Source: Bradyrhizobium iriomotense (GTDB lineage: Bacteria > Pseudomonadota > Alphaproteobacteria > Rhizobiales > Xanthobacteraceae). Taken from it: a stretch of 64,000 nucleotides of DNA. Shown one piece after another: positions 1-8,414 of the stretch. The position numbers and the translations under genes were made by a program. The notes beneath the pieces are model-generated. The model was not told where the DNA came from and did no database searches. It was given only the letters and a program-made list of their open reading frames with translations. Location of the stretch: positions 62,001 through 126,000 of the forward strand of contig NZ_JAFCJZ010000020.1 of the NCBI RefSeq assembly GCF_018130765.1. The letters are read 5' to 3'. Numbering within the stretch: the stretch's first letter is position 1; each line of letters opens with the position of its first letter.

Positions 1-60
1 ACCACAGGAAGATGTGGTTACGGGGACTCGGAGCTACAGGCTTTGCACAACAACCACTCC

Positions 61-120
61 CTGTGGTTATGGGTCCCGGATCGGCGCGCGCTTATGGCGC
101 GCTTGTCCGGGACGACAGCG
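61..120. repeat. Short palindromic intergenic repeat (family A)
   Basis: The block holds complementary arms GTCCCGGA (73-80) and TCCGGGAC (106-113) around a GC-rich inner hairpin, between TTATGG and GACGACAGCG. The same flanks (TTATGGGTCC ... GGACGACGGCG) recur in the paired elements at 12561-12688 and 52382-52510. It lies just downstream of the molybdenum hydroxylase gene. I read it as one half of a REP-like element; it encodes nothing recognisable. Confidence 0.6.
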
Positions 121-142
121 GAGTTTGGGACGACGGGGAGAG

Positions 143-2464
143 TTAACCCACCTTCGCGTCCCTGATCGCCTGCCAGATCTTCTGCGGCGTCAGCGGCGTA
201 TTCAGCTGCGTGATGCCGAGCTCGGCGAGCGCGTCCATCACGCCGTTGGTGACGCAAGGAGGGCCGCCGATGGCGCCGGATTCGCCGCAGCCCTTGGCGC
301 CGAGCGGATTGGTGCGGCAGGGCGCGGCGTCGTCGAGCGTCACCACGATCGGCGGCACGTCATCGGCGCGCGGGATGCAGTAGTCCTGGTAGCTCGCGGT
401 GAGGAGCTGGCCGTCGGGATCGTAGGAAACGCCCTCATACAGCGCCTGGCCGATTCCTTGCGCGACGCCGCCATGGATCTGACCTGTCACCAGCATCGGG
501 TTGACGGCAACGCCGACGTCGTCGACGGTGGTGTAGCGCACGACCTTGGACACGCCGGTCTCGGGGTCGATCTCGACCTCGCAGATATGGGTGCCGTTCG
601 GCCAGCTCGGACCGTCCACCTCGCCTTCGGAATCGACGCTGAGCTTGGCGCCGCTTTCCTTCTCGGCGAGATCGAACAGGCTGATGCGGCGGTCGGTGCC
701 GACCACGGTCAGCATGCCGCCCTGATACTCGATGTCCTCGACCGAGGTCTCCAGCACGCTGGCCGCCTTCTCGCGCGCCTTCCGGATCAGATCACTGGAG
801 GAGACCGCGACCGCCGTGCCGCCGACGAACAGCGAGCGCGAGCCGACGCTGCCAAAGCCCATGGCGAGATCAGTGTCGCCCTGAACGACGTCGATCTTGT
901 CGAGGGGAATGCCGAGCGAGTCGGAGATCATCTGGGTGTAGGTAGTCTGCAGCCCCTGCCCCATCGCCATGGTGCCGGAATGCAGCACGACGCGCCCTTG
1001 CGAGGTCGCGTGCAGGCTGACCTTCTCGGTGTGGGCGCGGCCGCCGGTCCATTCGATGTAGGAGGTGAGCCCGCGGCCGTAGAGCAGACCCTTCTTCTTG
1101 GCCGCCTTCTTGCGCGCGGCAAAGCCGTCCCAGTCGGCGAGCTTCACGGCGCGGTCGAGCATGTGGGCGAAGGCGCCCGAATCGTAAACCTGGCCGGCCG
1201 CGTTGGTGTAGGGCAGCTGCGCCGGCTTGATGTAGTTGGCTTTGCGGATCGCGCGCGGATCCATGCCGATCTTTCGGGCGGCGGCGTCGAACAGACGCTC
1301 GACGATGAAGACCGCCTCGGGACGGCCGGCACCGCGATAGGCGCCGACGGGCGCGGTGTGGGTCATCACCGACTGCACCTCGAAATGCACCAGCGGCAGG
1401 TCGTAGACACCGGTCTGCACGAACGGGCCAAGCACCAGAGGAATGATGTTGGCCGCACCCGATGAGTACGCGCCGGTGCAGCCGATCGACTTGACGCGAT
1501 AGGCCAGCACCTTGCCCTTCTCATCCAGCGCGAAGGATGCCGTCGAGGTCAGATCGCGGCCGTGGGTACCGCCGACGAACTCGTCGGTGCGATCGCCGCG
1601 CCAGCGGATCTTCTTGCTCAGCTTGGTCGCGGCATAGGCGACGATGCCGTCCTCCGGATAGAGGTTGGTCTTCTGGCCGAAGCCGCCGCCAATGTCGCCG
1701 ACCAGCACCCGCACGCTTTCCTTCGGACGCTTGAGCACGGCTTCCGCGAGCACGTCGCGGGTCGAGGCTGGGGTCTGCGACTGCACGTGCAGGAGGAGAC
1801 GACCGGTCTTCTTGTCGATCTCGGCAATGGTCGAGCGCGGCTCCATCGCGGAGGGCACGAGGCGCTGGCTGGCGAGATCGAGCTCGACGGTGTGCGCGGC
1901 CCTGGCAAAAGCCTCGTCGACCTTGGCGGCATCGCCGTAGGCCATCGCGCCGACGATGTTGTCGGGCGCCTCCGGCCACACCACGGGCGCGCCGGGTTTT
2001 ACGGCTTCGACCGGATCGACCACCGCGGGCTGCACATCGTATTCGACGATGATCGCTTCGGCCGCGCTCTGCGCCTCGGTACGCGAGGAGGCAACCACGG
2101 CCGCCACCGCTTCGCCGGCATAGCGCACGATCTCATGGGCGAGCAGGCGGCGCGGCGGCACCGTCATCGGCTTGCCGTCGGGGCGCTTGAAGATGCTCAA
2201 GGTCGGAATGGCGCCGATGTCGTCCTTGACCAGATCGGCACCAGTGTAGACCGCGGTGACACCGGGCATCGCAGCGGCGGCGCTGGTGTCGATCGAGACG
2301 ATCTTCGCGTGCGCATGCGGCGAGCGCAGCACGTGCAACCACAGCGCGCCGTCTTCCGGCTTGTCGTCGATGAATTGCCCCTTCCCGGTCAGCAGCCGCT
2401 GGTCTTCCAAACGCTTGACGGGCTGGCCCGCTCCGAAACGCAAATTGCCGGGAAGAATGTTCAT
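143..2464 (-). CDS. Xanthine dehydrogenase/aldehyde oxidase family molybdopterin-binding subunit (form II CoxL-like)
   Basis: 773-residue molybdenum hydroxylase large subunit, a normal length for the family. These enzymes hydroxylate aldehydes or N-heterocycles at a molybdopterin cytosine dinucleotide site. Visible motifs: VGDIGGGFGQK in the first cofactor domain, GAYRGAGRPEA at the active-site loop, GTMAMGQGLQTTY, and GAKGCGESGAIGG carrying the catalytic Glu. The loop AYRGAGR is the form II type; genuine CO dehydrogenase has AYRCSFR, so CO oxidation is unlikely. No iron-sulfur or FAD subunit lies upstream (the next gene is a DapA-like lyase); partners could lie beyond the window's left edge. 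The ATG at 2464 gives the typical N-terminus (RLED, LTGKGQF). The substrate cannot be read from sequence. Confidence 0.92.
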   Translation of the reverse strand: MNILPGNLRFGAGQPVKRLEDQRLLTGKGQFIDDKPEDGALWLHVLRSPHAHAKIVSIDTSAAAAMPGVTAVYTGADLVKDDIGAIPTLSIFKRPDGKPMTVPPRRLLAHEIVRYAGEAVAAVVASSRTEAQSAAEAIIVEYDVQPAVVDPVEAVKPGAPVVWPEAPDNIVGAMAYGDAAKVDEAFARAAHTVELDLASQRLVPSAMEPRSTIAEIDKKTGRLLLHVQSQTPASTRDVLAEAVLKRPKESVRVLVGDIGGGFGQKTNLYPEDGIVAYAATKLSKKIRWRGDRTDEFVGGTHGRDLTSTASFALDEKGKVLAYRVKSIGCTGAYSSGAANIIPLVLGPFVQTGVYDLPLVHFEVQSVMTHTAPVGAYRGAGRPEAVFIVERLFDAAARKIGMDPRAIRKANYIKPAQLPYTNAAGQVYDSGAFAHMLDRAVKLADWDGFAARKKAAKKKGLLYGRGLTSYIEWTGGRAHTEKVSLHATSQGRVVLHSGTMAMGQGLQTTYTQMISDSLGIPLDKIDVVQGDTDLAMGFGSVGSRSLFVGGTAVAVSSSDLIRKAREKAASVLETSVEDIEYQGGMLTVVGTDRRISLFDLAEKESGAKLSVDSEGEVDGPSWPNGTHICEVEIDPETGVSKVVRYTTVDDVGVAVNPMLVTGQIHGGVAQGIGQALYEGVSYDPDGQLLTASYQDYCIPRADDVPPIVVTLDDAAPCRTNPLGAKGCGESGAIGGPPCVTNGVMDALAELGITQLNTPLTPQKIWQAIRDAKVG

Positions 2465-2594
2465 TCCGTGGGGTCCTCAGGGTCTTTTCGAAATTGCGGG
2501 CTGCCTTTTAGCGGATCGATCACGGGCATGCCAGCCGCGGTTTTGGGCGGGATATCCACGATTTCGGCATGTCGTCCCGTAAATCTGCGATTCC

Positions 2595-2685
2595 GTAGGG
2601 TGGGCAAAGGCGCGCTCTTCGCGCGCCGTGCCCACCACTCTCAACAACGGCAAACGGTGGGCACGCTACGCTTTGCCCACCCTAC
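2595..2685. repeat. Paired palindromic repeat (family B, GTAGGGTGGGCAAAG type)
   Basis: Starts GTAGGGTGGGCAAAG and ends CTTTGCCCACCCTAC, so the ends are perfect complements. Inside are GTGCCCAC and GTGGGCAC and a small GCGCGC hairpin. The same design appears at 60356-60443. It sits between the molybdenum hydroxylase and the DapA-like gene, both on the minus strand. Confidence 0.75.
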
Positions 2686-2712
2686 GGCACTGATCGTGGG
2701 GATGACTGCTCG

Positions 2713-3588
2713 CTACGCCAGCTCCCGCAGCGCCGCTTCCACGATCTTGCGCGCATCGGCCGTCAGCGGGGCCTGTGGCGGGACGGGATCGCCGACGTCG
2801 TAGCCCTGGATCGCAAGGCCGGCCTTGATGCAGGCGGCGAGGTTGAAGCGGGCAAAGGCCTCGTTGATGCGCCACAGCCGGCGCTGGAGCGCCATGGCCT
2901 CGTCCCAGCGGCCGGCCTTGCAGAGGTCGTAGAGCATAACGCTCTGGCGCGGGATGATGCAGGCCGGGCCCGCCATCCAGCCGAGCCCCCCGATCAGCAT
3001 CACCGCGGCCGGGATATGGGCCGAGGCCGAGAACACGCGCAGGCCATTGCCGCAGCGGTTCATGATCGAGAGCAGCCGGCCGGTGTTGGTCGAGGCGTCC
3101 TTGATGTAGCCGATGCGCGGATGCTCGGCGAGGCGCGCGATGGTGTCGAGGGTCAGATCGGAGCGCTGGAATTGCGGATTGGTGTAGATGACGACGGGAA
3201 TGTCCACGGCATCCGCGATGGCGCGAAAATAGGATTCGACCTGGGCATCAGCGAGCGGGAAATAGGCTTCCAGGATCGCGAGGATGCCGTCGGCGCCGAG
3301 CTTCTGATACGCCCGTGCCTGCGCCACCGCATCCGCGGTCGAGGTGGAGGCGACGCCAGCCACGACCGGCACGCGGCCCCTCGCGGCCTCGATCGTGGTC
3401 TGCACGACCGCGGTGCGCTGGGCGGCATTGAGATAGGCGAACTCGCCGGTCGAACCCAGCGGCGTCAGCCCATGCACGCCCGCGCCAATCAAATCGTCGC
3501 AGAGCTTTGCGAGCACGTTCGTCCGCACCGTGCCGTCGGCATCAACGGGGGAGACGAGATAGGGGAAGACGCCGTGGAATTCGGACAT
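2713..3588 (-). CDS. Dihydrodipicolinate synthase (DapA) family aldolase/lyase
   Basis: 291-residue class I aldolase-fold TIM barrel. Conserved landmarks are GSTGEFAYL (carboxylate-binding GxxGE region), the Tyr in VVIYTNPQF and the Schiff-base Lys in IGYIKDAS. The start at 3588 (MSEFHGVFPYL) is preferred over an upstream ATG because family members begin about ten residues before the first beta strand. Probably co-transcribed with the upstream Tat-VOC gene (56 bp gap). True lysine-pathway DapA is not indicated: there are no lysine genes nearby, and this subfamily usually acts on 2-keto acids such as N-acetylneuraminate, keto-deoxy sugars or substituted pyruvates. Substrate unknown. Confidence 0.9.
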   Translation of the reverse strand: MSEFHGVFPYLVSPVDADGTVRTNVLAKLCDDLIGAGVHGLTPLGSTGEFAYLNAAQRTAVVQTTIEAARGRVPVVAGVASTSTADAVAQARAYQKLGADGILAILEAYFPLADAQVESYFRAIADAVDIPVVIYTNPQFQRSDLTLDTIARLAEHPRIGYIKDASTNTGRLLSIMNRCGNGLRVFSASAHIPAAVMLIGGLGWMAGPACIIPRQSVMLYDLCKAGRWDEAMALQRRLWRINEAFARFNLAACIKAGLAIQGYDVGDPVPPQAPLTADARKIVEAALRELA

Positions 3589-3644
3589 GTCGGGGGCTCC
3601 GGAAGCTGGCACCCCAGAGGTATTAGCAATGCCCGTCCCGGCGA

Positions 3645-4610
3645 TCAAACCTTGAGCAGGCGTACCCGCGTGCCCCAGGGATCGATGGCCTCCACACCGT
3701 TGCTTATCGTCGTGACGTTCACGCCGCCCTTGCGCAGACGCTCCTCCTGGGCGGCGAGCAGCTCCTGCTTCGCCGTCACCAGCGAGAACCAGGCGAGGCC
3801 GGTTGTCGAATCATCGCGCTGGCCGGCGCCCTGGCTCTGCCAGACATTCATGCCGAGGTGGTGGTGGTAGCGGCCGGACGACAGGAACGCGGCCCCGTTG
3901 CGCTTGCGGGTCGGGTCGAGGCCGACCGTGCCGTGATAGAAGCTCTCGGCCTGCGCGAGGTCGCCGACACGCAGATGCATGTGGCCGACGCGCATTCCGT
4001 CCGGCGCCTTGGCATAATCAGGAACGCGCGTGTTGGTCAGCGACAGCAGGTCGGGGATGTTGAGCTCGTCGGTTGCCATCTTCACGCTGCCCTCGCTCCA
4101 CTGCCATTGCGAGGGATCGCGGTCGGCATAGACCTCGATGCCGTTGCCTTCGGGATCGTCGAGATAGACGGATTCGCTGACGAGATGATCGGCAAAGCCC
4201 GACAGCGGAACGCGATGCGAGGCCGCTGCTACCAGCCAGCGCGCGAGGTCCTTGCGGGTCGGCATCAGGAAGGCGGTGTGGTAGAGGCCGGCGGCGCTGC
4301 GCGATTCAATCGCGGCATCGGGACGGGCCTCCAGCACCAGCAGCGTGATGCCGCCCGTGCCCAGCCTTGCGCCAGTCGCCGAGCGCTCCATCACGGTGAG
4401 CCCGATCACGTCGCGGTAGTAGTCGGCGACCTTGTCGAGATTCTTGACCCGGAGCGTGACCATGCCGACCCGCATCGGCGTGCGGCTGGCATAGGTCGGC
4501 CCGCCGCCCTGCGGGTTGCCCTCGGCACGTGCCGCAGCTGCGGCCGCCATCGCAAGCGAGGTGGCGCCGGCGAGTTGAAGCAGGGTGCGGCGGGTGAGAT
4601 CGATGGTCAT
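3645..4610 (-). CDS. Tat-exported VOC (glyoxalase/extradiol dioxygenase fold) protein
   Basis: 321 residues. The N-terminus has a twin-arginine signal (TRRTLLQLAG then an Ala-rich hydrophobic stretch ending near ARAEG), so export of a folded protein is predicted. The mature part has two VOC modules, the first starting near MRVGMVTLRVKNLDK and the second near MRVGHMHLRVGDLAQ, with metal-ligand candidates in LYHTAF, GIEVY and YHHHLGMN. The layout resembles CatE-like catechol 2,3-dioxygenases, which are normally cytoplasmic; the Tat signal is the odd feature. It is followed in the same direction by the DapA-like gene and is divergent from the HtrA-like gene. Enzymatic activity is not established by sequence. 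Confidence 0.85.
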   Translation of the reverse strand: MTIDLTRRTLLQLAGATSLAMAAAAAARAEGNPQGGGPTYASRTPMRVGMVTLRVKNLDKVADYYRDVIGLTVMERSATGARLGTGGITLLVLEARPDAAIESRSAAGLYHTAFLMPTRKDLARWLVAAASHRVPLSGFADHLVSESVYLDDPEGNGIEVYADRDPSQWQWSEGSVKMATDELNIPDLLSLTNTRVPDYAKAPDGMRVGHMHLRVGDLAQAESFYHGTVGLDPTRKRNGAAFLSSGRYHHHLGMNVWQSQGAGQRDDSTTGLAWFSLVTAKQELLAAQEERLRKGGVNVTTISNGVEAIDPWGTRVRLLKV

Positions 4611-4815
4611 CAGTCAGGGCTCGCTGGAAATCCGTGAGGCCATAGGGCGCAATTGTCGGATTGCTACACGTTCCCGTGAGGCGCTCCCAATCACATGTTC
4701 GTCGGCCGTGGTCCTACGGAGGTCCGCCCTGCCGCCTGTTCTTGTCCTGGCCACCCGGCCAGTTTCGCAATCGCCCGCGGCATCCCAGATTGAGGACAAC
4801 TTACAGGAGCCCGCC

Positions 4816-5682
4816 ATGACCGATTCCAGCCCCCTGTCTTCACTGTCCTCCGCGCTCGCGGAATTGGTGGCGCGCACCGCGCCTTCCGTCGTCTCCGTGC
4901 ATTCGCATCGCTCCCGCTCAACCGGCTTCGTCTGGAAGACCGGCCTGATCGTCACCGCCGACGAGGCACTGGCCGACGAGGGTGAGGTCGAGATCGGCCT
5001 CGCCGACGGCAGCCGGGTCGCCGCCACGATCGCCGGCCGCGACCACACCACCGACATCGCGCTGCTGCGCGCCGACACCGCGCTCGCGCCGGTCAAGCTC
5101 GCTGCCACAGTCCCGCCGCTCGGCGCGTTGGCGATCGTGGTCGCCACCCATCGCGAGACGCCGAGCGCCGCGCTCGCAATGGTATCGGCGTCCGGCAAGA
5201 GCTGGCGTTCCCTGCGCGGCGGCGACATCGATGCCCGGATCGAGCTCGACGTTCGTCTGCGCGAAAGCCAACAGGGCGGCCTGGCGCTCGATGCATCGGG
5301 CGTAGCCTTCGGCATGGCCGTGCTCGGGCCGCGGCGGGTGCTGGTGATACCGGCGGCGACGATCGAGCGCATCGCGCCGCAGCTCGAGGCACGCGGCCGC
5401 ATCGCGCGCGGATATCTCGGCCTCGGGCTCCAGCCGGTGCGGCTCGACGACGGCATCGGCGCGATGGTGATGAATGTCGACAAGGCCGGTCCTTCGGCCG
5501 CGGCCGGCATCCGACAGGGCGATGTGATCGTCGCGGTCAACGACCAGAAACTGTCAGGCGTGCGCGCGCTGTCGCGGACGCTCGGTCCTACCAGCGTCGG
5601 CGCCGTGGTCGATGTCGCGGTGCGCCGCGGCGGCGAGCCGGTCAGCTTCAAGGTCACGGTTGGCGAGAGGCCGGAGACGTGA
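4816..5682 (+). CDS. HtrA/DegP-like protein with degenerate active site and C-terminal PDZ domain (predicted pseudoprotease)
   Basis: 288 residues from the ATG at 4816. The first ~180 residues align by eye with the S1C trypsin fold, followed by a PDZ domain (about 195-285, GYLGLGLQPV ... GIRQGDVIVAVN). The catalytic triad is broken: the NNHVV His position reads ADEAL (Glu50), the Asp is kept in TDIALLR (Asp80), and the GNSGGPL serine motif reads ESQQGGLAL (Gln153). There is no signal peptide or membrane segment, so it should be cytoplasmic, unlike DegP/DegS. The stop overlaps the GTG start of the downstream LuxR-type gene, so the two are translationally coupled. A binding or scaffold role is inferred; proteolysis is unlikely. 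Confidence 0.85.
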   Translation: MTDSSPLSSLSSALAELVARTAPSVVSVHSHRSRSTGFVWKTGLIVTADEALADEGEVEIGLADGSRVAATIAGRDHTTDIALLRADTALAPVKLAATVPPLGALAIVVATHRETPSAALAMVSASGKSWRSLRGGDIDARIELDVRLRESQQGGLALDASGVAFGMAVLGPRRVLVIPAATIERIAPQLEARGRIARGYLGLGLQPVRLDDGIGAMVMNVDKAGPSAAAGIRQGDVIVAVNDQKLSGVRALSRTLGPTSVGAVVDVAVRRGGEPVSFKVTVGERPET

Positions 5683-6050
5683 GCGCGGACAAGTCGGCCG
5701 AGATTGTATTGTCGCTGGAGATCGACGATCCCGGGCTGGCCGATCGGCTGACGGCACTGCTCTGCAATGTCAGCGGGATTCGCCTCGCCGCACCCGGCGA
5801 GCGGGCTGCCGCGACGGTCGTCGCCCGTGATCCGCGCGGCATGCCTGAGGACATCGCGCTGACGCAGCGCGAGCTCGACGTGCTGGCGCTGATGGCCGAG
5901 GGCGCTTCCAACAAGATGATCGCGCGTCAACTCGGCATCTCCGTGCACACCGTGAAGTTCCATGTCGGCTCGCTGCTCGACAAGCTGGATGCCACCGGCC
6001 GCACCGACGCGGTGGCGCATGCGGCGCGCCGCGGCGTGATCGAGCTCTGA
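5679..6050 (+). CDS. Short LuxR/FixJ-type HTH regulator with a truncated N-terminal domain
   Basis: 123 residues from a GTG start that overlaps the previous stop (GTGA). The C-terminal ~65 residues are a clear GerE/LuxR helix-turn-helix (LTQRELDVLALMAEGASNKM ... ISVHTVKFHVGSLLDKLDA). The N-terminal ~55 residues (IVLSLEIDDPGLADRLTALL ... ATVVARD) could be the start of a receiver fold, but they are too short for one and show no phospho-acceptor Asp pocket or Lys. Phosphorylation control is therefore unlikely. The 4-bp overlap with the degenerate HtrA-like gene suggests they work together. Target genes unknown. Confidence 0.85.
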   Translation: MSADKSAEIVLSLEIDDPGLADRLTALLCNVSGIRLAAPGERAAATVVARDPRGMPEDIALTQRELDVLALMAEGASNKMIARQLGISVHTVKFHVGSLLDKLDATGRTDAVAHAARRGVIEL

Positions 6051-6060
6051 GCGGTGTGGA

Positions 6061-7302
6061 TCAATCGCCGCCGGCAAGCTGCGCCAGCGCGCGCATGCGG
6101 CCGGTGTCGACGACGCGGCCGTGGCTGATGACGACGCGCGGGGGGCTGTGGAAACGCAGGGCCTCGGTGATGTCGCCCTGCTCGAGGATGACGAGATTGG
6201 CCACGCAGCCGAGCCCGAGACCGTAACGCTCCAGATTCATCGCCGTCGCTGCGCGCGTGGTGATCATGTCGTAGAGCGTTTCGAACTCGCTCTTGCCGGT
6301 CATCCAGAGCAGATGCGAGGCGAGGAACGCCACCTCCAGCATGTTGTTGCGGCCGAGCGGATAATAGGCGTCGGAGATATCGTCCTGGCCGAGGCAGACA
6401 TTGATGTCGGCGGCCAGGAGCTCCTTCACGCGCGCATGTAGCGGGCCGGTGTGCGGGTTGCTGACGACACTGACGCGGGCGCTCCCGAGCAGCGCCGTCA
6501 ATTCACGGAAATAGTTGTCGGGATAGAGCGCCATCGCCCGGCAGTGATGCGCCAGCGCCCGGCCCTCCACGCCGCGGGCGATCACCGCGCGCGCCATTAT
6601 GTCGAGCGTGCGCATATTGGCGTCGCCGACATCGTCCAGCAGCATCGAAACGTCGGCCCCGTGCTCGGCCGCGAGATCGAAGCAGAACGCGACATGGCGG
6701 CGCATGTCCTCTTCATCGGCCTCGATCCAGGGAATGCCGCCGACGACATCGGCCCCGAGCGCCATCGCCTTGCGCATCAGGTCGTCTGCGCCGGGCTCGC
6801 GAAACAGGCCGTCCTGCGGGAACGCCACGACCTGGATCTCGACGATGCCGCGAAACTCCTCGCGGATGGCGAGCAGTGCCTTGACACCTTCGAGCCTGGC
6901 CTTGGTGTCGACATCGGCGAAGGCGCGGATGTGGAGATTGCCGTGGAGCGCGGCGAGCGCCACCGCGCGCCGCGCGTTCGGGACGATCCAGGATGCGTCG
7001 TAATTGTTCTTGACCACCGCGGCGAGCTCGACCGCCTTCGCCGCCTCGCTCATGCCGCCGCCTTGATAGGCCTCCAGTGCCGCCTCCGACATCATCGGCA
7101 GGGTCCAGACCTTGCAGAGATGCAAATGCGGATTGACGAAAGCGGCCGTCACCAGACCGCCTTTGGCATCGATGAAGGATTTTGCGCCGGTCTCCAGCCG
7201 GCTGCCGATTGCGGTGATCACGCCATCGGTGATCCCGATGTCCACGATCTCGCGGCTGCGCGTGCGGGCGTTGGTGATGACGAGGTCTGGCAGGCGGGAC
7301 AT
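6061..7302 (-). CDS. Amidohydrolase, cytosine deaminase / AtzC-like
   Basis: 413 residues from the ATG at 7302 (MSRLPDLVITNAR); an in-frame ATG at 7335 would add 11 residues. Metal-dependent amidohydrolase fold: NPHLHLCKVW carries the HxH metal ligands, AHHCRAMA a later His, and LGQDDISDAYY the catalytic Asp. This pattern fits cytosine deaminase and N-isopropylammelide amidohydrolase (AtzC) relatives, which hydrolyse amino groups from pyrimidine or triazine rings. It lies 29 bp after the histidine kinase gene in the same direction, so it is probably transcribed with the two-component system. Exact substrate unknown. Confidence 0.87.
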   Translation of the reverse strand: MSRLPDLVITNARTRSREIVDIGITDGVITAIGSRLETGAKSFIDAKGGLVTAAFVNPHLHLCKVWTLPMMSEAALEAYQGGGMSEAAKAVELAAVVKNNYDASWIVPNARRAVALAALHGNLHIRAFADVDTKARLEGVKALLAIREEFRGIVEIQVVAFPQDGLFREPGADDLMRKAMALGADVVGGIPWIEADEEDMRRHVAFCFDLAAEHGADVSMLLDDVGDANMRTLDIMARAVIARGVEGRALAHHCRAMALYPDNYFRELTALLGSARVSVVSNPHTGPLHARVKELLAADINVCLGQDDISDAYYPLGRNNMLEVAFLASHLLWMTGKSEFETLYDMITTRAATAMNLERYGLGLGCVANLVILEQGDITEALRFHSPPRVVISHGRVVDTGRMRALAQLAGGD

Positions 7303-7331
7303 TGCAGGACTTCCACTCGATACCAGGGCGA

Positions 7332-8414
7332 TCATGCAAGTTGGGTGCCGGTATGCGGAAACCGGAGCTGGACCGTCAGGCCCGGCGCATTGTCATGCAG
7401 CGCAATCTCGGCGCCATGAAGGCGCGCGACCGCGGCGACGAGGCTGAGGCCGAGGCCGTTGCCCGGCGTGTAGCGGCTCTGCTCGAGCCGGTAGAAGCGC
7501 TTGAAGACGTGATCGCGCGCCTCGGTGGGAATGCCCGGTCCGTCGTCGGTGATCGCAATCACTGCGCCGCCACCGGCGCTGCGGCAGGTCACCGTCACCT
7601 GTCCGCCTTTGCGGCCGTGCTTGATCGCGTTATCGACGAGATTGGCGACGGCGTCGAACAGCAGGTCGCGGTCGCCGGTGATCGGCACCTCGCGGTCGCC
7701 ATCGAGACTGAGGCGGGTTGTGACCTCTTCGGCGGCGGCGTCGTAGAGCTCGACGACCTCACCGGCGATTTCGGTCAGGTTCAGCGTGCGAAAGGCACTC
7801 CGGCGCGCGCGGGTCTCGATCTCCGAAATCCGCGTGATGGAGGCGAACATGCCGAGCACGGCGTCGAGATCGGCGATGGTGTCGCCGATCAGCGCCGCAT
7901 CGGCCTCGCTGTTGCGCGGGGTATGATAGGCCTTCTCCAGCCGGCCGCGCATGCGCGTCAGCGGCGTGCGCAGATCGTGGGCGACATTGTCGCTGACCTG
8001 CTTGACCTCGCCCATCAGCGTCTCGATGCGGTCGAGCATCTGGTTGAGGTTTTCGGCGACGCGGTCCCACTCGTCGTGACTGCCGCGCAAGGGGATGCGC
8101 CGGTCGAGGCCGGACAGCATGATGGCGCGGCTGGTCGCGTTGATCTCCTCGATCCGGCCGACCGTGCGCCGCGTCACCAGCACCGCCGCAAGTCCGGCGA
8201 GGACGAGGAGCAGCACGGCGACCGCGACCATCGCGAGCTCGATCATAGTGGTGAAGCCATCGTGATCGACGGCAGCGCCTAGCCGGCGCTCCACATAAGC
8301 GAGCGTTCCGACATAGACGTAGGCCATGATCGCCGCGACGATCAGCCCGAATGCCGCGATCGCCATCAGCGCCAGGCGGAAGGTCGAGGAGCGGAGCGTC
8401 TTAGCCAGGAGCAC
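7332..8414 (-). CDS. Sensor histidine kinase with HAMP domain
   Basis: 360 residues, inner membrane. Two transmembrane segments (about 13-40 and 57-81) enclose only a very short periplasmic loop, so the signal may be sensed in or near the membrane. HAMP follows, then HisKA with the phospho-accepting His146 (DNVAHDLRTPLTRM) and an ATPase domain with N-box NLVDNAIKHG, G1 ITDDGPGIP and G2 GNGLGLSLV. It overlaps the upstream response regulator gene by 14 bp, so the two form a cognate pair. Stimulus unknown. Confidence 0.93.
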   Translation of the reverse strand: MLLAKTLRSSTFRLALMAIAAFGLIVAAIMAYVYVGTLAYVERRLGAAVDHDGFTTMIELAMVAVAVLLLVLAGLAAVLVTRRTVGRIEEINATSRAIMLSGLDRRIPLRGSHDEWDRVAENLNQMLDRIETLMGEVKQVSDNVAHDLRTPLTRMRGRLEKAYHTPRNSEADAALIGDTIADLDAVLGMFASITRISEIETRARRSAFRTLNLTEIAGEVVELYDAAAEEVTTRLSLDGDREVPITGDRDLLFDAVANLVDNAIKHGRKGGQVTVTCRSAGGGAVIAITDDGPGIPTEARDHVFKRFYRLEQSRYTPGNGLGLSLVAAVARLHGAEIALHDNAPGLTVQLRFPHTGTQLA

